This document shows, one piece after another, positions 18,682 to 27,844 of a DNA stretch of 64,000 bases. The notes under the pieces are model-generated. The model worked only from the letters and a program-made list of their open reading frames with translations, was not told the origin of the DNA and did not search any database. The stretch spans positions 1,025,927 to 1,089,926 of the forward strand of contig NZ_SGNY01000001.1 in NCBI RefSeq assembly GCF_007002745.1. Direction: 5' to 3'. Source of the DNA: Martinezella rhizogenes (lineage in GTDB: Bacteria; Pseudomonadota; Alphaproteobacteria; Rhizobiales; Rhizobiaceae). Made by a program: the position numbers and the translations under genes. The first letter of the stretch is position 1; each line of letters opens with the position of its first letter.

Positions 18682-19938
18682 TTACGCGGTAACGCGAATG
18701 TTGGAATTGCCGAGAGCGGCCAGCGCCGACGCGATCGCCGACTCCAGGACATCGAAGGCCTCGGGCATCGGTTCGTCGTAGAGCTGAAGATCGACCAGAT
18801 CGGGCGTTTCGGCCCACCGCATTTTTACGCGCAATGCGCCGGCTTCGAGGATTGCCGCCGAGTTCAGCGCCTTCGACCAGATCAGCTCGTAGTCGATGAT
18901 GGCGGTGAGCGTTTTCAGGTCGGACAGGAACTGGTCAGCGGCACGGTAGATCAGGGTCACGAGATGTGGCGTGATGTCCTCGGAAAGGTACTGCCGCATC
19001 GGGCGAAGCATGGCTTTCTCGATCGCCCGGCGTGTCCGGATTTTCTTAATCGAGCGCCAGCTATTGACGGTCGGGTCGGTCGCCGTGGTGAAAGGTGCCC
19101 ACAGCAGATTGCCTTCAATGATGGTGCCGACGCCCGCCTGCGCGAGCTGGTTGGCCTCGGAGGAAATATCGCCGTCCGTATAGCCGACTGGAACCGATGG
19201 ACCGAGAACGCCGGTCAGCGGCCGGTTCCATGAGGCCTTGTAGGGCCCGCCAGTTTCCTTGTCGCGCCGGACCATCGCGCCTGCCATATGTGGGGACAGC
19301 GCCCGCGTGACGTTACCAGCACCAAGGTTGACCACGGCCTGCGGGTAAAGCCCGATGACGTTCAGCGCCGTCGCGAAGTCCTCAGCCCATTCGATGGCCG
19401 CCTCGATCGAGGTGGACGGCGTGTCGCCAATCACCATGCAATCGATGATGCGATCGGCTACGACGCGGGCGGCCGCGACAACCGGATTGGCCGCTCCGCC
19501 GAGGCGAGCAGTCATGTAGCCGGGTGAAATGATGATGCCCGGTTCGATCTTCAGCTCACTCTTGGCATCGAGCAGCGCGTACATACCGGTCTTTGCGCCG
19601 GCGGAACCAACGATGTGGTTGGTCTCTTCGGAGAGCTTCTCGGCCGGAGCTGCGGCGCTCGAATGCTGCGTCCGGACGAAAGCGAGATCGGTGACAATCC
19701 CTTCCGACAGGAGCTGGTCGACGGTGTCGCGAACGACGCCGGTGCCAAGTTTCGCAACCTGCTCGACATTGTCGAGGGAGAGCCTGACAGGCTCATCGAG
19801 CGGAAAGGCGGCGTTGTCGGCCGTGGGTGCCGGCGCAACGATGCCGATTTTGGTGCTGTCGCGAGTATCGATCTTTGCGACAGTCGAACGAAGATTGGAA
19901 AACCGGCGTACGCCGACGAAATCCGTGGTGCCAGACAT
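18682..19938 (-). CDS. Tail sheath protein (P2 FI-like)
   Basis: A 418-residue protein. Motifs of the FI sheath family are SAGAKTGMYALLDAKSELKI-like near residue 132, an IIVSPGY-type strand (EPGIIISPGYMTARLG) and the C-terminal half (RPLTGVLGPSVPVGYTDGDISSEAN, NSWRSIKKIRTRRAIEKAM). It is the contractile sleeve around the FII tube. It is the first gene of the sheath-to-D block and is preceded by a tandem activator-type promoter (19957-20023). Confidence 0.92.
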   Translation of the reverse strand: MSGTTDFVGVRRFSNLRSTVAKIDTRDSTKIGIVAPAPTADNAAFPLDEPVRLSLDNVEQVAKLGTGVVRDTVDQLLSEGIVTDLAFVRTQHSSAAAPAEKLSEETNHIVGSAGAKTGMYALLDAKSELKIEPGIIISPGYMTARLGGAANPVVAAARVVADRIIDCMVIGDTPSTSIEAAIEWAEDFATALNVIGLYPQAVVNLGAGNVTRALSPHMAGAMVRRDKETGGPYKASWNRPLTGVLGPSVPVGYTDGDISSEANQLAQAGVGTIIEGNLLWAPFTTATDPTVNSWRSIKKIRTRRAIEKAMLRPMRQYLSEDITPHLVTLIYRAADQFLSDLKTLTAIIDYELIWSKALNSAAILEAGALRVKMRWAETPDLVDLQLYDEPMPEAFDVLESAIASALAALGNSNIRVTA

Positions 19939-19956
19939 AAGCGGTCCCCGAAAAAT

Positions 19957-20023
19957 AGTTTATCACGCAACTTGCGGGGAATATGGCTGACAGATGTCAT
20001 GGTAGGTGGCTGACACTCGTCAG
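19957..20023 (-). promoter_or_regulatory. Tandem late promoters of the tail sheath operon (inferred Mor-type sites)
   Basis: Two dyads, CTGACACTCGTCAG (20010-20023) and CTGACAGATGTCAT (19987-20000), lie 23 bp apart. Each has a -10-like hexamer centred 34 bp downstream on the minus strand (CATATT at 19980-19985 and TAAACT at 19957-19962). No -35 box is seen. The same dyad lies before two other late operons, so these look like sites for the Mor-family activator. Confidence 0.7.
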
Positions 20024-20030
20024 CACCATG

Positions 20031-20056
20031 AAAAAAGGGCGGTCGAAACCGCCCTT
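20031..20056 (-). terminator. Rho-independent terminator after the tail fibre genes
   Basis: On the minus strand AAGGGCGGT, a 4-base loop and ACCGCCCTT are followed by a run of T (TTTTTT). It closes the operon that ends with the 20100-20537 gene and isolates the sheath promoters just downstream. Confidence 0.85.
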
Positions 20057-20099
20057 GAAGCCCATTTAATGACCTATTTAAGGACGCCTGTCCATCCGG

Positions 20100-20537
20100 T
20101 CAGGCGTAGTTCGCAAGCGCCCAAACCCAAAGATCATCAAGCTGCGCCTGAGAAATGTTTTCAAGCTCGGCCATTTGGTTCAACAGCGGATCGGTCCGAC
20201 GATAAAGCTGGGCATCCTCGAAATAGACGATCGCCTGCTGCTTCTCGATGCCGTTAGGCATGGCGTCGATATGGGCTTTCACGCCCGCTTTGGTGACGCC
20301 GATTTCAGCGGCGGCAAGCCAGAAGCCAAGACGTGGGATTGGCGGGATTTCTGGAGTGGGCGGAACGTAGGCTTCTGGCACGTTGCCCGCCGCCAGCCAA
20401 TCATCCCGCATCCGGCGCAAATGGGTATCGGCGGGGATGGAGAGATCATCTGCCCACGAAGTCCCGTCGCCCATAACAATCAGAATGGACGTAAACGGCG
20501 GTGGAGAAGTCCGTCGAATAGAAGTAATCATTCTCAA
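20100..20537 (-). CDS. Tail-fibre-associated hypothetical protein
   Basis: A 145-residue protein overlapping the tail fibre stop by 4 bp and followed by a terminator. A Pro-rich linker near residue 60 (PEAYVPPTPEIPPIP) joins a short N-terminal part to an all-helical C-terminal half (GFWLAAAEIGVTKAGV, AQLDDLWVWALANYA). Position directly after the fibre gene is where fibre-assembly chaperones lie, but no family motif is recognised. The start could also be ATG 20531. Confidence 0.65.
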   Translation of the reverse strand: MRMITSIRRTSPPPFTSILIVMGDGTSWADDLSIPADTHLRRMRDDWLAAGNVPEAYVPPTPEIPPIPRLGFWLAAAEIGVTKAGVKAHIDAMPNGIEKQQAIVYFEDAQLYRRTDPLLNQMAELENISQAQLDDLWVWALANYA

Positions 20538-22006
20538 ACCCTCGCGTCAGCGACCCATAGGTTGTTGGCTTGGAAGGTGTCCTGCCTTCCATTGATAGAC
20601 GCCGTAAGTGTTTCCACCCCACCAAAGCCGGTGAAACCGGCGCTTACGGCAACACTGGGGATAGCTCGCATTCTAGTTCCGATGTCCATGTAACAAGACT
20701 TAGTTCGCACATCCGCTCCATTTCCCGTGATGCTATCCGGAAGCGCAACCTTAGGGATGGTCGAGCGGAAATAGTACCGCAAGCAAGCCCGCCAGACGTC
20801 GCCAATGTTGGGGAGTTCCCATTCCGGCAATTGCCCTCCGGCGTAAAGGCCGATGTCTGCCACCTCTACTACATTCCCCACCGTTGCCATGAACGGGGTA
20901 AGGGACGTCGTGGCGACGAAATCTCCGTTGGCCCACTCGTTTTCTTGGGCCGTAAGGAAGCTGCTGCCGCTGGAAAGCGTTATTCTAACGGATATTCCAG
21001 AAGCACTGCTGTCCTTCACCCACGTGCCAGTTTTGCACCCCGGAACTACCGCCGTTATCAGTTTATCCTTGTTCGCCTCTGCCGCCGTCACCGTGAACAT
21101 TTTGACGTAGGATCGGGTGAGGCTAGTGTTGGTGAACGAAAGACCGTAATTTCCCTGAGGAAGCTTCACAACGCCGCGCCATACGAACGGCACAGCGTCA
21201 GCCGTTCCGAATTTGAGGTCGGCAACGTCGATACCCTCAATCGGAAATACGACTCCGTAATAGTCTCCCGTGCCATAAGCGGCATCGGCAGTAAGAACGG
21301 TTGCTCTGAACCGGTACGGCGAACCGCCGGGCGTGTCAGATGCGACTTGTCCCGCCCTGAGAACGCCGCCACCCGTGGAATTTACATGGACGCCGTCCAT
21401 GACGTATTGAGCGGTACCGACATCGACAGTTGCGCCAAGAGCCCTGTCTTGGCAAACTTGGAAAGCCGGGTTCAGTTGTCGATTTCGCCGACTGGCTTTC
21501 GTTTCAAGTGCCGCCTTTTGCGCATCACTGATGGGCTTGTCCTTGTCAGCTGTATTATCAGCATTCGCCAGACCGACATCACCCTTCGCCAAGACCACAT
21601 CGTCCGACAGTTCCTTACCATTCACCTTGCGGGAGTTCGGCACCTTGCTCGCCAGACCGTCAGACAGCGCCTGCGCCGTCGCGTAATACGAAGGCTCTTT
21701 GCCGCCAAACTTCAGCGTGTCGGGTGCTTTGCCACCGATGATGATCTGGTCGATTTGCGCTTGCGCAAGGTCAATCGATGTTTTGAGGTTGGCAAGATAC
21801 GGCGCGACATTGACTTGAATATAGTCGAGTGACGCCTGAATACCCTGCGCCTTCAGTGTCTCGAAGGTCGCTTCGAGTTGCTCACGATCAGTGATACGGT
21901 CAGCAAGGTCGCCGAACACCGCGTTCCATAGATCGACCGTAAACTCGGTCGGAGGCCAAGAAGGAAGCTGATAGCGATTATTGCGCGTTGGCGTAGTCAA
22001 TGACAT
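20534..22006 (-). CDS. Tail fibre / receptor-binding protein
   Basis: A 490-residue protein. The N-terminal 30 residues resemble virion-anchoring segments. Near residue 120 there is a tail-fibre repeat (KVNGKELSDDVVLAKGDVGLANADNTADKDKPIS, read across residues 126-160), the module that recurs in P2/Mu-type fibres. The C-terminal 300 residues form a beta-rich region (NSTGGGVLRAGQVAS, WRGVVKLPQGNYGLSF) like carbohydrate-binding fibre tips. This domain probably sets the host range. Confidence 0.85.
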   Translation of the reverse strand: MSLTTPTRNNRYQLPSWPPTEFTVDLWNAVFGDLADRITDREQLEATFETLKAQGIQASLDYIQVNVAPYLANLKTSIDLAQAQIDQIIIGGKAPDTLKFGGKEPSYYATAQALSDGLASKVPNSRKVNGKELSDDVVLAKGDVGLANADNTADKDKPISDAQKAALETKASRRNRQLNPAFQVCQDRALGATVDVGTAQYVMDGVHVNSTGGGVLRAGQVASDTPGGSPYRFRATVLTADAAYGTGDYYGVVFPIEGIDVADLKFGTADAVPFVWRGVVKLPQGNYGLSFTNTSLTRSYVKMFTVTAAEANKDKLITAVVPGCKTGTWVKDSSASGISVRITLSSGSSFLTAQENEWANGDFVATTSLTPFMATVGNVVEVADIGLYAGGQLPEWELPNIGDVWRACLRYYFRSTIPKVALPDSITGNGADVRTKSCYMDIGTRMRAIPSVAVSAGFTGFGGVETLTASINGRQDTFQANNLWVADARV

Positions 22007-22145
22007 CCTCCCCTTCCTGCTCGATGACGGTTTTCAAAACCGAGCCGGACATTTCGATTTTGTTGAGTGGCCGATACCGAAACGGCCCGAGCGTCACCGG
22101 CCGCTTCAATTTGACGTCATAGGTCTTCTTTTCATCAATTTTCAT
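21978..22145 (-). CDS. Small hypothetical phage protein (55 aa)
   Basis: A 55-residue charged protein starting MKIDEKKTYDVKLKRPV. It has an ordered KLKRPVTLGPFRYRPL segment and ends in VIDYANAQ. A CGAGG element lies about 6 bases before its ATG. It overlaps the tail fibre start by 29 bp and begins just inside the stop region of the upstream 754-residue gene. Translational coupling and phage-like context support it. No family is recognised; the style is that of small tail connector or bridging proteins. Confidence 0.6.
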   Translation of the reverse strand: MKIDEKKTYDVKLKRPVTLGPFRYRPLNKIEMSGSVLKTVIEQEGEDVIDYANAQ

Positions 22146-22158
22146 GGATGCCTCGGGG

Positions 22159-24423
22159 CTAAAGGGCGGAAATGAAGCCGTCCTGAAGGAACGGGACGGT
22201 GACAGGGTTGTCCGTGTTCGCCGCAAAATGCATGCGGGCGTTCTGTGTGGCAGCGCCGAGCGAATAGGTAGAGAGGAAGGTTCGCCGCGCCGGGTTGCTC
22301 GGGTCGATCGTGACTTCCGTTGTGCCAGGAGCAATAACATTGTTGCCCACCATGATCCGGGGTGTGAAGGTATGATGAGCCGGGTCGAAAGAATCGAGCG
22401 TGTATTGCGTCACGATCGCGCTGGTTGAGATGCCGAAATCGAAAGCTTTGGTGACCGCTTTCATGTTGGTGCGGTTTCTGGCCACCCGCGAGATAGCGGT
22501 CGCGTCGAGCTGGATCATCGGCTGAAGATCAGCCGTGCCGACCATCACGAGGCGCAGCTCCACCGATGCAGGCAAGCCAACGAGTGGGTTGGTGGTGGGG
22601 TCGCCGTCATCCAGCTCGACCCACGCGGTTGTTCCTACAGGGCGGATTTCCCACACAAGTGCTGTGCCGCCCGGTACCCAACCCGAGAAAAGCATATCGA
22701 TCTGGGTCATGCCGTCAGCGAGATTGAGAGCCTGCATGGGGACCACGGTGCGCGGGCTGTGGAATCGCGGTCCCTTCACCCTGAAGCAGAAGTCGATGTC
22801 CATCGAGCCTTGGGCGAACACGCCGTCCGTGCAGATAAACTGCGTTCCACCGCTGTACTTGTTGCCGGTGGAAACCGACAGCGCATGTGCGCCGGTCGTC
22901 ACGGTCATGATGGCGTAGCGCTTGCCGCTCTCCATCAGCGTGTAGGGCATGACGCAATTCACCCAGCCCACCGCCATGTCCTTGTGTTCGATCTTGCTCA
23001 CCGCAAGCACACGGTCAAACAACGGCGTGCCTCCTGTGGAAACCTCGACCACAGCGACGTGAACATCGCCATCAAGTCCAACCTTGGCGAAATGCAGGTC
23101 GATCGACGTCATCAGCATAGGCTGGGCGACAAGGAACGACTGCGCGTAAATGGAGCCGTTCATCCCAACCTTCTCGGTGACGTACTCCCAATACGGTTCG
23201 CTATAGATTTCGTAGCGGATCTGGCGCACGCCGTAGGTTTGGTGACCGACGCCGAGATTTGCCCGGATTTCTACCACTTCAAACTGCTCGCCGGCGACAT
23301 TGAGCATCTGTCCAACTCTGGCGTCTCCGCCGAGGCCAGCCCAACCCGCCGCGTTTTCGCATGCGCCCATGGTCGGTCCATAGGTCAGTCGAACGCGGGA
23401 TGCCTCAAGCCGCTTTAAAGTCGTCTGCGTGTGGACGAGCTGGGAGATGTTGAGCGTGCTGTCGAGTGATGTGTTCTCGATCTTCACCACCTCGTCAAAG
23501 GCCGGGATCATGCGGCGGTTCCGGAAGGCGATCTGCGGATTGTCATCGGCCTGCACTTCGAGACGCGCCTGCGTCATCGCGGCAAATCCAAAGCGAACGC
23601 CTTCTTCGACGCGTGCCAACCAGTCGACATGCTGCATGTCCCACCGATCGGGGATGAGGCCGTTGTCATAAACATAGGCGCGGGCTTCGTCGGGCAAATC
23701 CACCTTCAGCCGAGCGGCACCGATATCGCGTTGCATCTGACGAATAATCGCCGGGCGAGGAATTTCCGTGAGGCGCGTGGCGATGTTGGTGATTTGCGTC
23801 TCGATGGTTTCGGTACGGAGGAAGAGTCCGGAAAGATTTATTTCCAGCGCCGTTACACGGCCCTCGACCTCGTAGAGCGTCTTGACGCGACTGGCGTTGC
23901 CCGGCTCGATGACATCAACACCCGTCGATTTCAGGAGAACGAACGCGATGCAGGCGTCGGTCTCTGCGACCACCGGCTTTGCCGGAACCGGGTTCGCCTC
24001 GCCAGCCTGCACGATCAGATTGACGACGCGGCGGACAGTCTTGGGGGTGACGCGCTGCACCGGGATTGATGTCTCAGGGTCCTGCGATGTCTCGAACGGC
24101 CTACTCGCCGTTTCGGTGATTTCTTCGCCGCGCAGCAGGATGGCCACCCAGCGCTGATCAGACGCCGCAGGCGGAATTTGGAGCTGAAGGTTGACGTCCT
24201 TGGACGCCGCCTGCGCGTAGACTTTCTCACCGGCAACATACCGGCCCGGCGATACGGTGATCTCTTGCACGGACTTGCGGGCAACCGTGAAGTGCGACCA
24301 GTGCGCTGGATAGCCGATTGCGTCCCGCCAGACGCCATCAATGTCCTGCTGCGCAAACAGGCTGATATTTTCAAAGTCGCTGTGATCGGCGATTTCGGCA
24401 TTCGAGAAAGTAACGCGGGGCAT
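22159..24423 (-). CDS. Large tail/baseplate protein (DUF4815-like)
   Basis: A 754-residue protein between gpI and the tail fibre. The N-terminal start PRVTFSNAEIADHSDFENIS, the SPGRYVAGEKVYAQA motif and the beta-rich central and C-terminal parts (GLFLRTETIETQITNIATRL; FRVKGPRFHSP; DFGISTSAIVTQYTLDSF) fit DUF4815-type phage structural proteins. It occupies the slot between the baseplate and the fibre, so it is probably an adaptor or proximal fibre. The assignment is by recollection and position. Confidence 0.65.
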   Translation of the reverse strand: MPRVTFSNAEIADHSDFENISLFAQQDIDGVWRDAIGYPAHWSHFTVARKSVQEITVSPGRYVAGEKVYAQAASKDVNLQLQIPPAASDQRWVAILLRGEEITETASRPFETSQDPETSIPVQRVTPKTVRRVVNLIVQAGEANPVPAKPVVAETDACIAFVLLKSTGVDVIEPGNASRVKTLYEVEGRVTALEINLSGLFLRTETIETQITNIATRLTEIPRPAIIRQMQRDIGAARLKVDLPDEARAYVYDNGLIPDRWDMQHVDWLARVEEGVRFGFAAMTQARLEVQADDNPQIAFRNRRMIPAFDEVVKIENTSLDSTLNISQLVHTQTTLKRLEASRVRLTYGPTMGACENAAGWAGLGGDARVGQMLNVAGEQFEVVEIRANLGVGHQTYGVRQIRYEIYSEPYWEYVTEKVGMNGSIYAQSFLVAQPMLMTSIDLHFAKVGLDGDVHVAVVEVSTGGTPLFDRVLAVSKIEHKDMAVGWVNCVMPYTLMESGKRYAIMTVTTGAHALSVSTGNKYSGGTQFICTDGVFAQGSMDIDFCFRVKGPRFHSPRTVVPMQALNLADGMTQIDMLFSGWVPGGTALVWEIRPVGTTAWVELDDGDPTTNPLVGLPASVELRLVMVGTADLQPMIQLDATAISRVARNRTNMKAVTKAFDFGISTSAIVTQYTLDSFDPAHHTFTPRIMVGNNVIAPGTTEVTIDPSNPARRTFLSTYSLGAATQNARMHFAANTDNPVTVPFLQDGFISAL

Positions 24424-24438
24424 AGGCAGGTCCTCGTA

Positions 24439-25071
24439 TCAAAGATATTGGCGCTGGCGATAACCGCCCGGCGAAGTGCCGCCGTCGATCGTGACGGCGT
24501 CCTGCAGGGTGATTGGTCGACGCCATGCGAAGGTGACGGTGTAAAGGGTGTCCGGCGTCTTGGCGGTGACCATGGCCCGGCGTGCGCGGCGGATCGGCTC
24601 AAGATCGACGGATGTGAGAGCGGCACGGCCGAAAGCCGATCGGCCGATCTGGAAATGGTTTTTTGGAGCACGCAACGTGACGTGCACTAGGTAATGGGCG
24701 GTGAACGGCTGGTGCGCGATCGGCGTGCGGCCGATGACGGCACGGCCGAAGGTGAACCGGGCCGGATGGGCAATGCGGTCAACGATATCGGCGTCGACAA
24801 AAGCAAGATAGCGCTTCAGGCCGACAAGCGTGCCTTTCAATGCCGCCAAGGGTGAAGCGGGATAGTCAGTCGACAAGCCGGCGCACTGCGCAATCATCTC
24901 GCGCTTCCGCTCCTCGGACCAGTCATCGTACCAGAGATCGACGGAATGATGTGCGGCAAGCCATGGCAGGAAGCGCGCCGGTGTACGGTACGGGTCCATG
25001 ATGACGTCATAAGGAACAGGCAGATCGTCGGTCATGCCGGCAATCAGGGCTTTTTCGAAAGCCTCGCTCAT
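24439..25071 (-). CDS. Tail protein I (P2 gpI-like baseplate)
   Basis: A 210-residue protein with the gpI pattern: MDPYRTPARFLPWLAAHHSVDLWYDDWSEERKREM near residues 26-61, then a GTLVGLKRYL helix. It builds the baseplate wedge with gpJ and gpW. Its start overlaps the J stop as ATGA. Gene order W-J-I is conserved. Confidence 0.92.
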   Translation of the reverse strand: MSEAFEKALIAGMTDDLPVPYDVIMDPYRTPARFLPWLAAHHSVDLWYDDWSEERKREMIAQCAGLSTDYPASPLAALKGTLVGLKRYLAFVDADIVDRIAHPARFTFGRAVIGRTPIAHQPFTAHYLVHVTLRAPKNHFQIGRSAFGRAALTSVDLEPIRRARRAMVTAKTPDTLYTVTFAWRRPITLQDAVTIDGGTSPGGYRQRQYL

Positions 25072-26006
25072 GAGCGCACCTCGACCGTGATATCGAGGCT
25101 GGTCATAACCGGTACCGCGTAAGGATCGGCGGATATGATCACCGGAGCGCGATCGATCACCTTGACGATGCCCGGCCCATAAGCAGCACCCGAGAGCAGC
25201 GCTGCAGGAACCTCGCCGTTGATCGCGATCCGGTCGGTCGCTGCGGCAATGACGCGCTTCTCCGCTTCCGCCTTCAGCAGCTCCGGCGATGGTCCCGAGG
25301 CGGCGACCTCGACAGTGAGCGCGACCTGATACTCCTGCCGCGATGCCGACATGACCGAGAGGCCAACAGCCTCCGGTGTGCGGTCGGGATGCGCGACGGC
25401 GCTCCGGATCATTGCCAGTTCGCCGGAGGTCAGCAACCGGCCGCCCGGTCCGATCAGCACAACGTCTGTATCACCGCGCCGGCCATGCACGGCCCGGCCG
25501 TTGACACGCGCATCCCAAAGCCCAAGTGTCCTGTCGGCCGACTGAGGCCAAGCGGTCCACGCATCATAGAGATAGCGCCCGGCCGACGCCGAAGACGGAA
25601 GGTCGTAAGCCAGAAGATATCGGCGCAACAGAGCGACGTCGCCTTCCATGACGGCAGCGGCGTCACCAGTCGCAGGGATAATGACCTGGCGCTGCACGTT
25701 CTTACCTGCAACTACCGTATCAAGGTTGCCTTTGGTGGCCAGAACGGCAAGCAAGGCCTTCAGGCCGTCATTCACTCGCTGGCGATCAAGCAGGCGCAGC
25801 CACGACCACGCTTGGCCAGCGATGTTGGCGCTGTCCGTTTCGAGATCGATGGTGTCATAAGCAGGCAAGGAAGGGTCTTTCGCCCGTGCTGCATTCCACG
25901 CGGTCGAAAAGCGAGCCTTGAAGGCTGCGAGCAGCGTTTCGAAATCAAGCGCCTCGATAGCTTCAGGAGCAGGCAGACGCGAAAGGTCGATGGTTTCGAG
26001 TGTCAT
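25068..26006 (-). CDS. Baseplate assembly protein J
   Basis: A 312-residue protein of the Mu gp47 / P2 gpJ family. It has the N-terminal LETIDLSRLPAPEAIEALDFE helix, YDTIDLETDSANIAGQAW, a central GDVALLRRYLLAYDLPSSASAG and the C-terminal DRIAINGEVPAALLSGAAYGPGIV. It forms baseplate wedges. It overlaps both neighbours by 4 bp. Confidence 0.92.
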   Translation of the reverse strand: MTLETIDLSRLPAPEAIEALDFETLLAAFKARFSTAWNAARAKDPSLPAYDTIDLETDSANIAGQAWSWLRLLDRQRVNDGLKALLAVLATKGNLDTVVAGKNVQRQVIIPATGDAAAVMEGDVALLRRYLLAYDLPSSASAGRYLYDAWTAWPQSADRTLGLWDARVNGRAVHGRRGDTDVVLIGPGGRLLTSGELAMIRSAVAHPDRTPEAVGLSVMSASRQEYQVALTVEVAASGPSPELLKAEAEKRVIAAATDRIAINGEVPAALLSGAAYGPGIVKVIDRAPVIISADPYAVPVMTSLDITVEVRS

Positions 26007-26401
26007 GCCGCGAACCTCACAGCGCTGGCCGCCGACAGGCCGAGAACCACGGCCTTTTCGTAATTCCCGAAACGACCTTCAGGATAATAGAGGCCGCCAT
26101 GGCGAATACCGAGTGCGCCGCCTTCCGTCATCCTGACGAGCTGGAGCTGCGTGATGCGATATTCCGGCTCCCACCTTGCGGCCGACGCCACCATTTCGTT
26201 GTAAAGCAGGAGCGCAAGCGCCGGCGACAAGTCCTCGGCCAGAAGCGACCGAAGGTCCGAGCCGAAGGACAGGCGCATGATCCGGGTGCCGATGCGGGTG
26301 TGCCAGATTTTGCCGAGCGACTGTGCAAGATGGGTCGGACCGGTAATGATCCTGCCTGTCTTCTGGTCGAAACCCGAACGGATGCGCAACGCTCCTGCCA
26401 T
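26003..26401 (-). CDS. Baseplate protein W (gp25/lysozyme-like fold)
   Basis: A 132-residue protein with the GPW/gp25 motifs. HLAQSLGKIWHTRIGTRIMRLSFGSDL lies near residues 22-48, then LALLLYNEMVASAARWEPEYRI. It is a wedge component, the most conserved contractile-system protein after the sheath and tube. It is not catalytic despite the family nickname. Confidence 0.92.
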   Translation of the reverse strand: MAGALRIRSGFDQKTGRIITGPTHLAQSLGKIWHTRIGTRIMRLSFGSDLRSLLAEDLSPALALLLYNEMVASAARWEPEYRITQLQLVRMTEGGALGIRHGGLYYPEGRFGNYEKAVVLGLSAASAVRFAA

Positions 26402-26415
26402 TCTTCAAAAGCCCC

Positions 26416-26682
26416 TTAAACGTCGCTTGAGGCGTCAGCGCCGGCGTCGGCCTTCTCAGCGGAGCCGGCCGGGCGGATGTGTTGAGCGAGTTCTTCAGCA
26501 AGCGCCTCATGCTCGGACAGGCGGAGCGTATCGCCCACCTTGACGCGACGGTCGGCAACACGCGTGGGCGCTGTTTCCGTTACGACATAGTCCTTCTTGC
26601 CATCGTCCGGTGTGGCCACGGCAGGAACTGCTGGCTGTTCGGCCGCGTCGGTCGCTGGAGTGTTGCGGGGTGCTTTCGCCAT
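26416..26682 (-). CDS. Small Ala/acidic-rich phage protein
   Basis: An 88-residue protein with disordered ends (Ala-, Pro-, Asp-rich) around a short ordered core, RVADRRVKVGDTLRLSEHEALAEELAQHI (residues 41-69). It sits between gpV and gpW. A GDTL-type core with a disordered leader is common in small phage structural proteins, but the family is not recognised. ATG 26682. Confidence 0.7.
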   Translation of the reverse strand: MAKAPRNTPATDAAEQPAVPAVATPDDGKKDYVVTETAPTRVADRRVKVGDTLRLSEHEALAEELAQHIRPAGSAEKADAGADASSDV

Positions 26683-26694
26683 TTCAGGTTTCCT

Positions 26695-27222
26695 TCAGTT
26701 GTCGGATTCGGGCGGGCCGGACACTTCGCCGCCGCGCCGCACTTCGGTGTGTTTGTGTTTTTCGCCGATGTAGACGCCCTCGTGTTCCAAGGTGCCGCCG
26801 CGCATCCGAACGTTGCCGATCAGCTCGATGCCGTCAGGCCCAAGCTCGATGCGGCCCTTGCCGGCCGTGATGACGGCGGTATCGGAGGATTTCGAAGGCG
26901 CGGCGTGGTCCCGGTCATAGGAGCCGCGCATTGCGATCGAGCCGGCTCCGATCGTGCCGGAGGGCGAGAGCATCATCATCTGCTCGCCCACGGCCGGTTC
27001 GCCGTGGATCGAAAGGCTGCCGACGCCGGCTTCCTGCCAACGCAGCCACGGCGACAGAACGTCATCGCCCTTGCTGGACGTGCCGAGCTTCAAGCGAAGG
27101 CGGCGCTTTTCGGAATCCTTCTCCGCGACTTTTCCATAAAGCACCGTCTGTGCCAGACGACGCTCTGCGGCTTCGGTGCGGGCGGCCTGCCGGCGCAGCT
27201 CCAGTTCGACCGGATCACGCAT
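26695..27222 (-). CDS. Baseplate spike protein V (P2 gpV-like)
   Basis: 175 residues from ATG 27222, which is preferred over the longer frame to 27279 because the first 19 residues are non-phage-like. The N-terminal OB-fold part (KLGTSSKGDDVLSPWLRW) is followed by a beta-helical spike and a C-terminal KHKH motif near the end (EKHKHTEV). HxH is the iron-binding tip signature of P2/Mu spikes. This would be the membrane-piercing spike. Confidence 0.9.
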   Translation of the reverse strand: MRDPVELELRRQAARTEAAERRLAQTVLYGKVAEKDSEKRRLRLKLGTSSKGDDVLSPWLRWQEAGVGSLSIHGEPAVGEQMMMLSPSGTIGAGSIAMRGSYDRDHAAPSKSSDTAVITAGKGRIELGPDGIELIGNVRMRGGTLEHEGVYIGEKHKHTEVRRGGEVSGPPESDN

Positions 27223-27844
27223 TGTCCGGCTCCTCTTTCGCCGGAATGAAAGGCCGCATGGCTTCGATCGTCGCGTCACTGGCGAACTTGATCCAGTTGT
27301 CCTCTTCGCTGTACGCGCCGGCGTCTGTCGGGAAAGCCGTCTCGCCGAGGTCGACCACGATCTGAGTCCAGGTCACGGTGTAATAGGCCACACCCTGCGA
27401 AGCATCACGAACCGTAAAGAGCGGCTTCAGCTCGGGTTGAGGCGTGGTCTCTGGCGGCAGAATGCCCGTCAGGCCCCACATCGCGGTGTCATCGTCGCCG
27501 AGGATTTGCAGGAGGCGTGCGCCGATCGCGAGCGCCAGTGCCTCTTTTTCCACGCGTCTGCCGTCGATCGCCTTCGCCTCAGCGACGATATATGCGGTCC
27601 ACTCGACGGAAAGGCTGAAGGAGCCGTCGACAATCGCGATCTCGCGAATGCGGCTCCAGCCGATACCGACGCCGGGAGCGGAAACGACGCTCTTGGCTAT
27701 CAGCTCGGAAATATCGACCTTTCCCGGATGGCGCACAACGGCAACGCCGGGCAGCAGTGCCTGCAGCCGGGCAACAATCGCCGACTGCAGGGGCAACAGC
27801 CGGTCATCCAGAAGGAGCGCGGAAAGCGGTTTCGGCTCGATCAT
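27215..27844 (-). CDS. Mu gp37-like protein
   Basis: A 209-residue protein with the pattern of Mu gp37/DUF1834 family: a long N-terminal helix LPLQSAIVARLQALLPGVAVV, then beta strands. It lies between the virion-morphogenesis (gpG-like) gene and the gpV spike, the usual gp37 slot, and overlaps both neighbours by a few bases. Assignment is mainly by position and length. Confidence 0.65.
   Translation of the reverse strand: MIEPKPLSALLLDDRLLPLQSAIVARLQALLPGVAVVRHPGKVDISELIAKSVVSAPGVGIGWSRIREIAIVDGSFSLSVEWTAYIVAEAKAIDGRRVEKEALALAIGARLLQILGDDDTAMWGLTGILPPETTPQPELKPLFTVRDASQGVAYYTVTWTQIVVDLGETAFPTDAGAYSEEDNWIKFASDATIEAMRPFIPAKEEPDNA

Noticed and set aside
19781..19800. CTGACAGGCTCATC in the sheath gene, similar to the late dyad
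   Set aside because: The second half does not match and no -10-like hexamer lies at the 33-34 bp spacing; it is inside coding sequence.
20570..21832. 420-codon open frame antisense to the tail fibre gene
   Set aside because: Arg-rich translation without domains; the sense frame has the phage fibre repeat and coupled starts.
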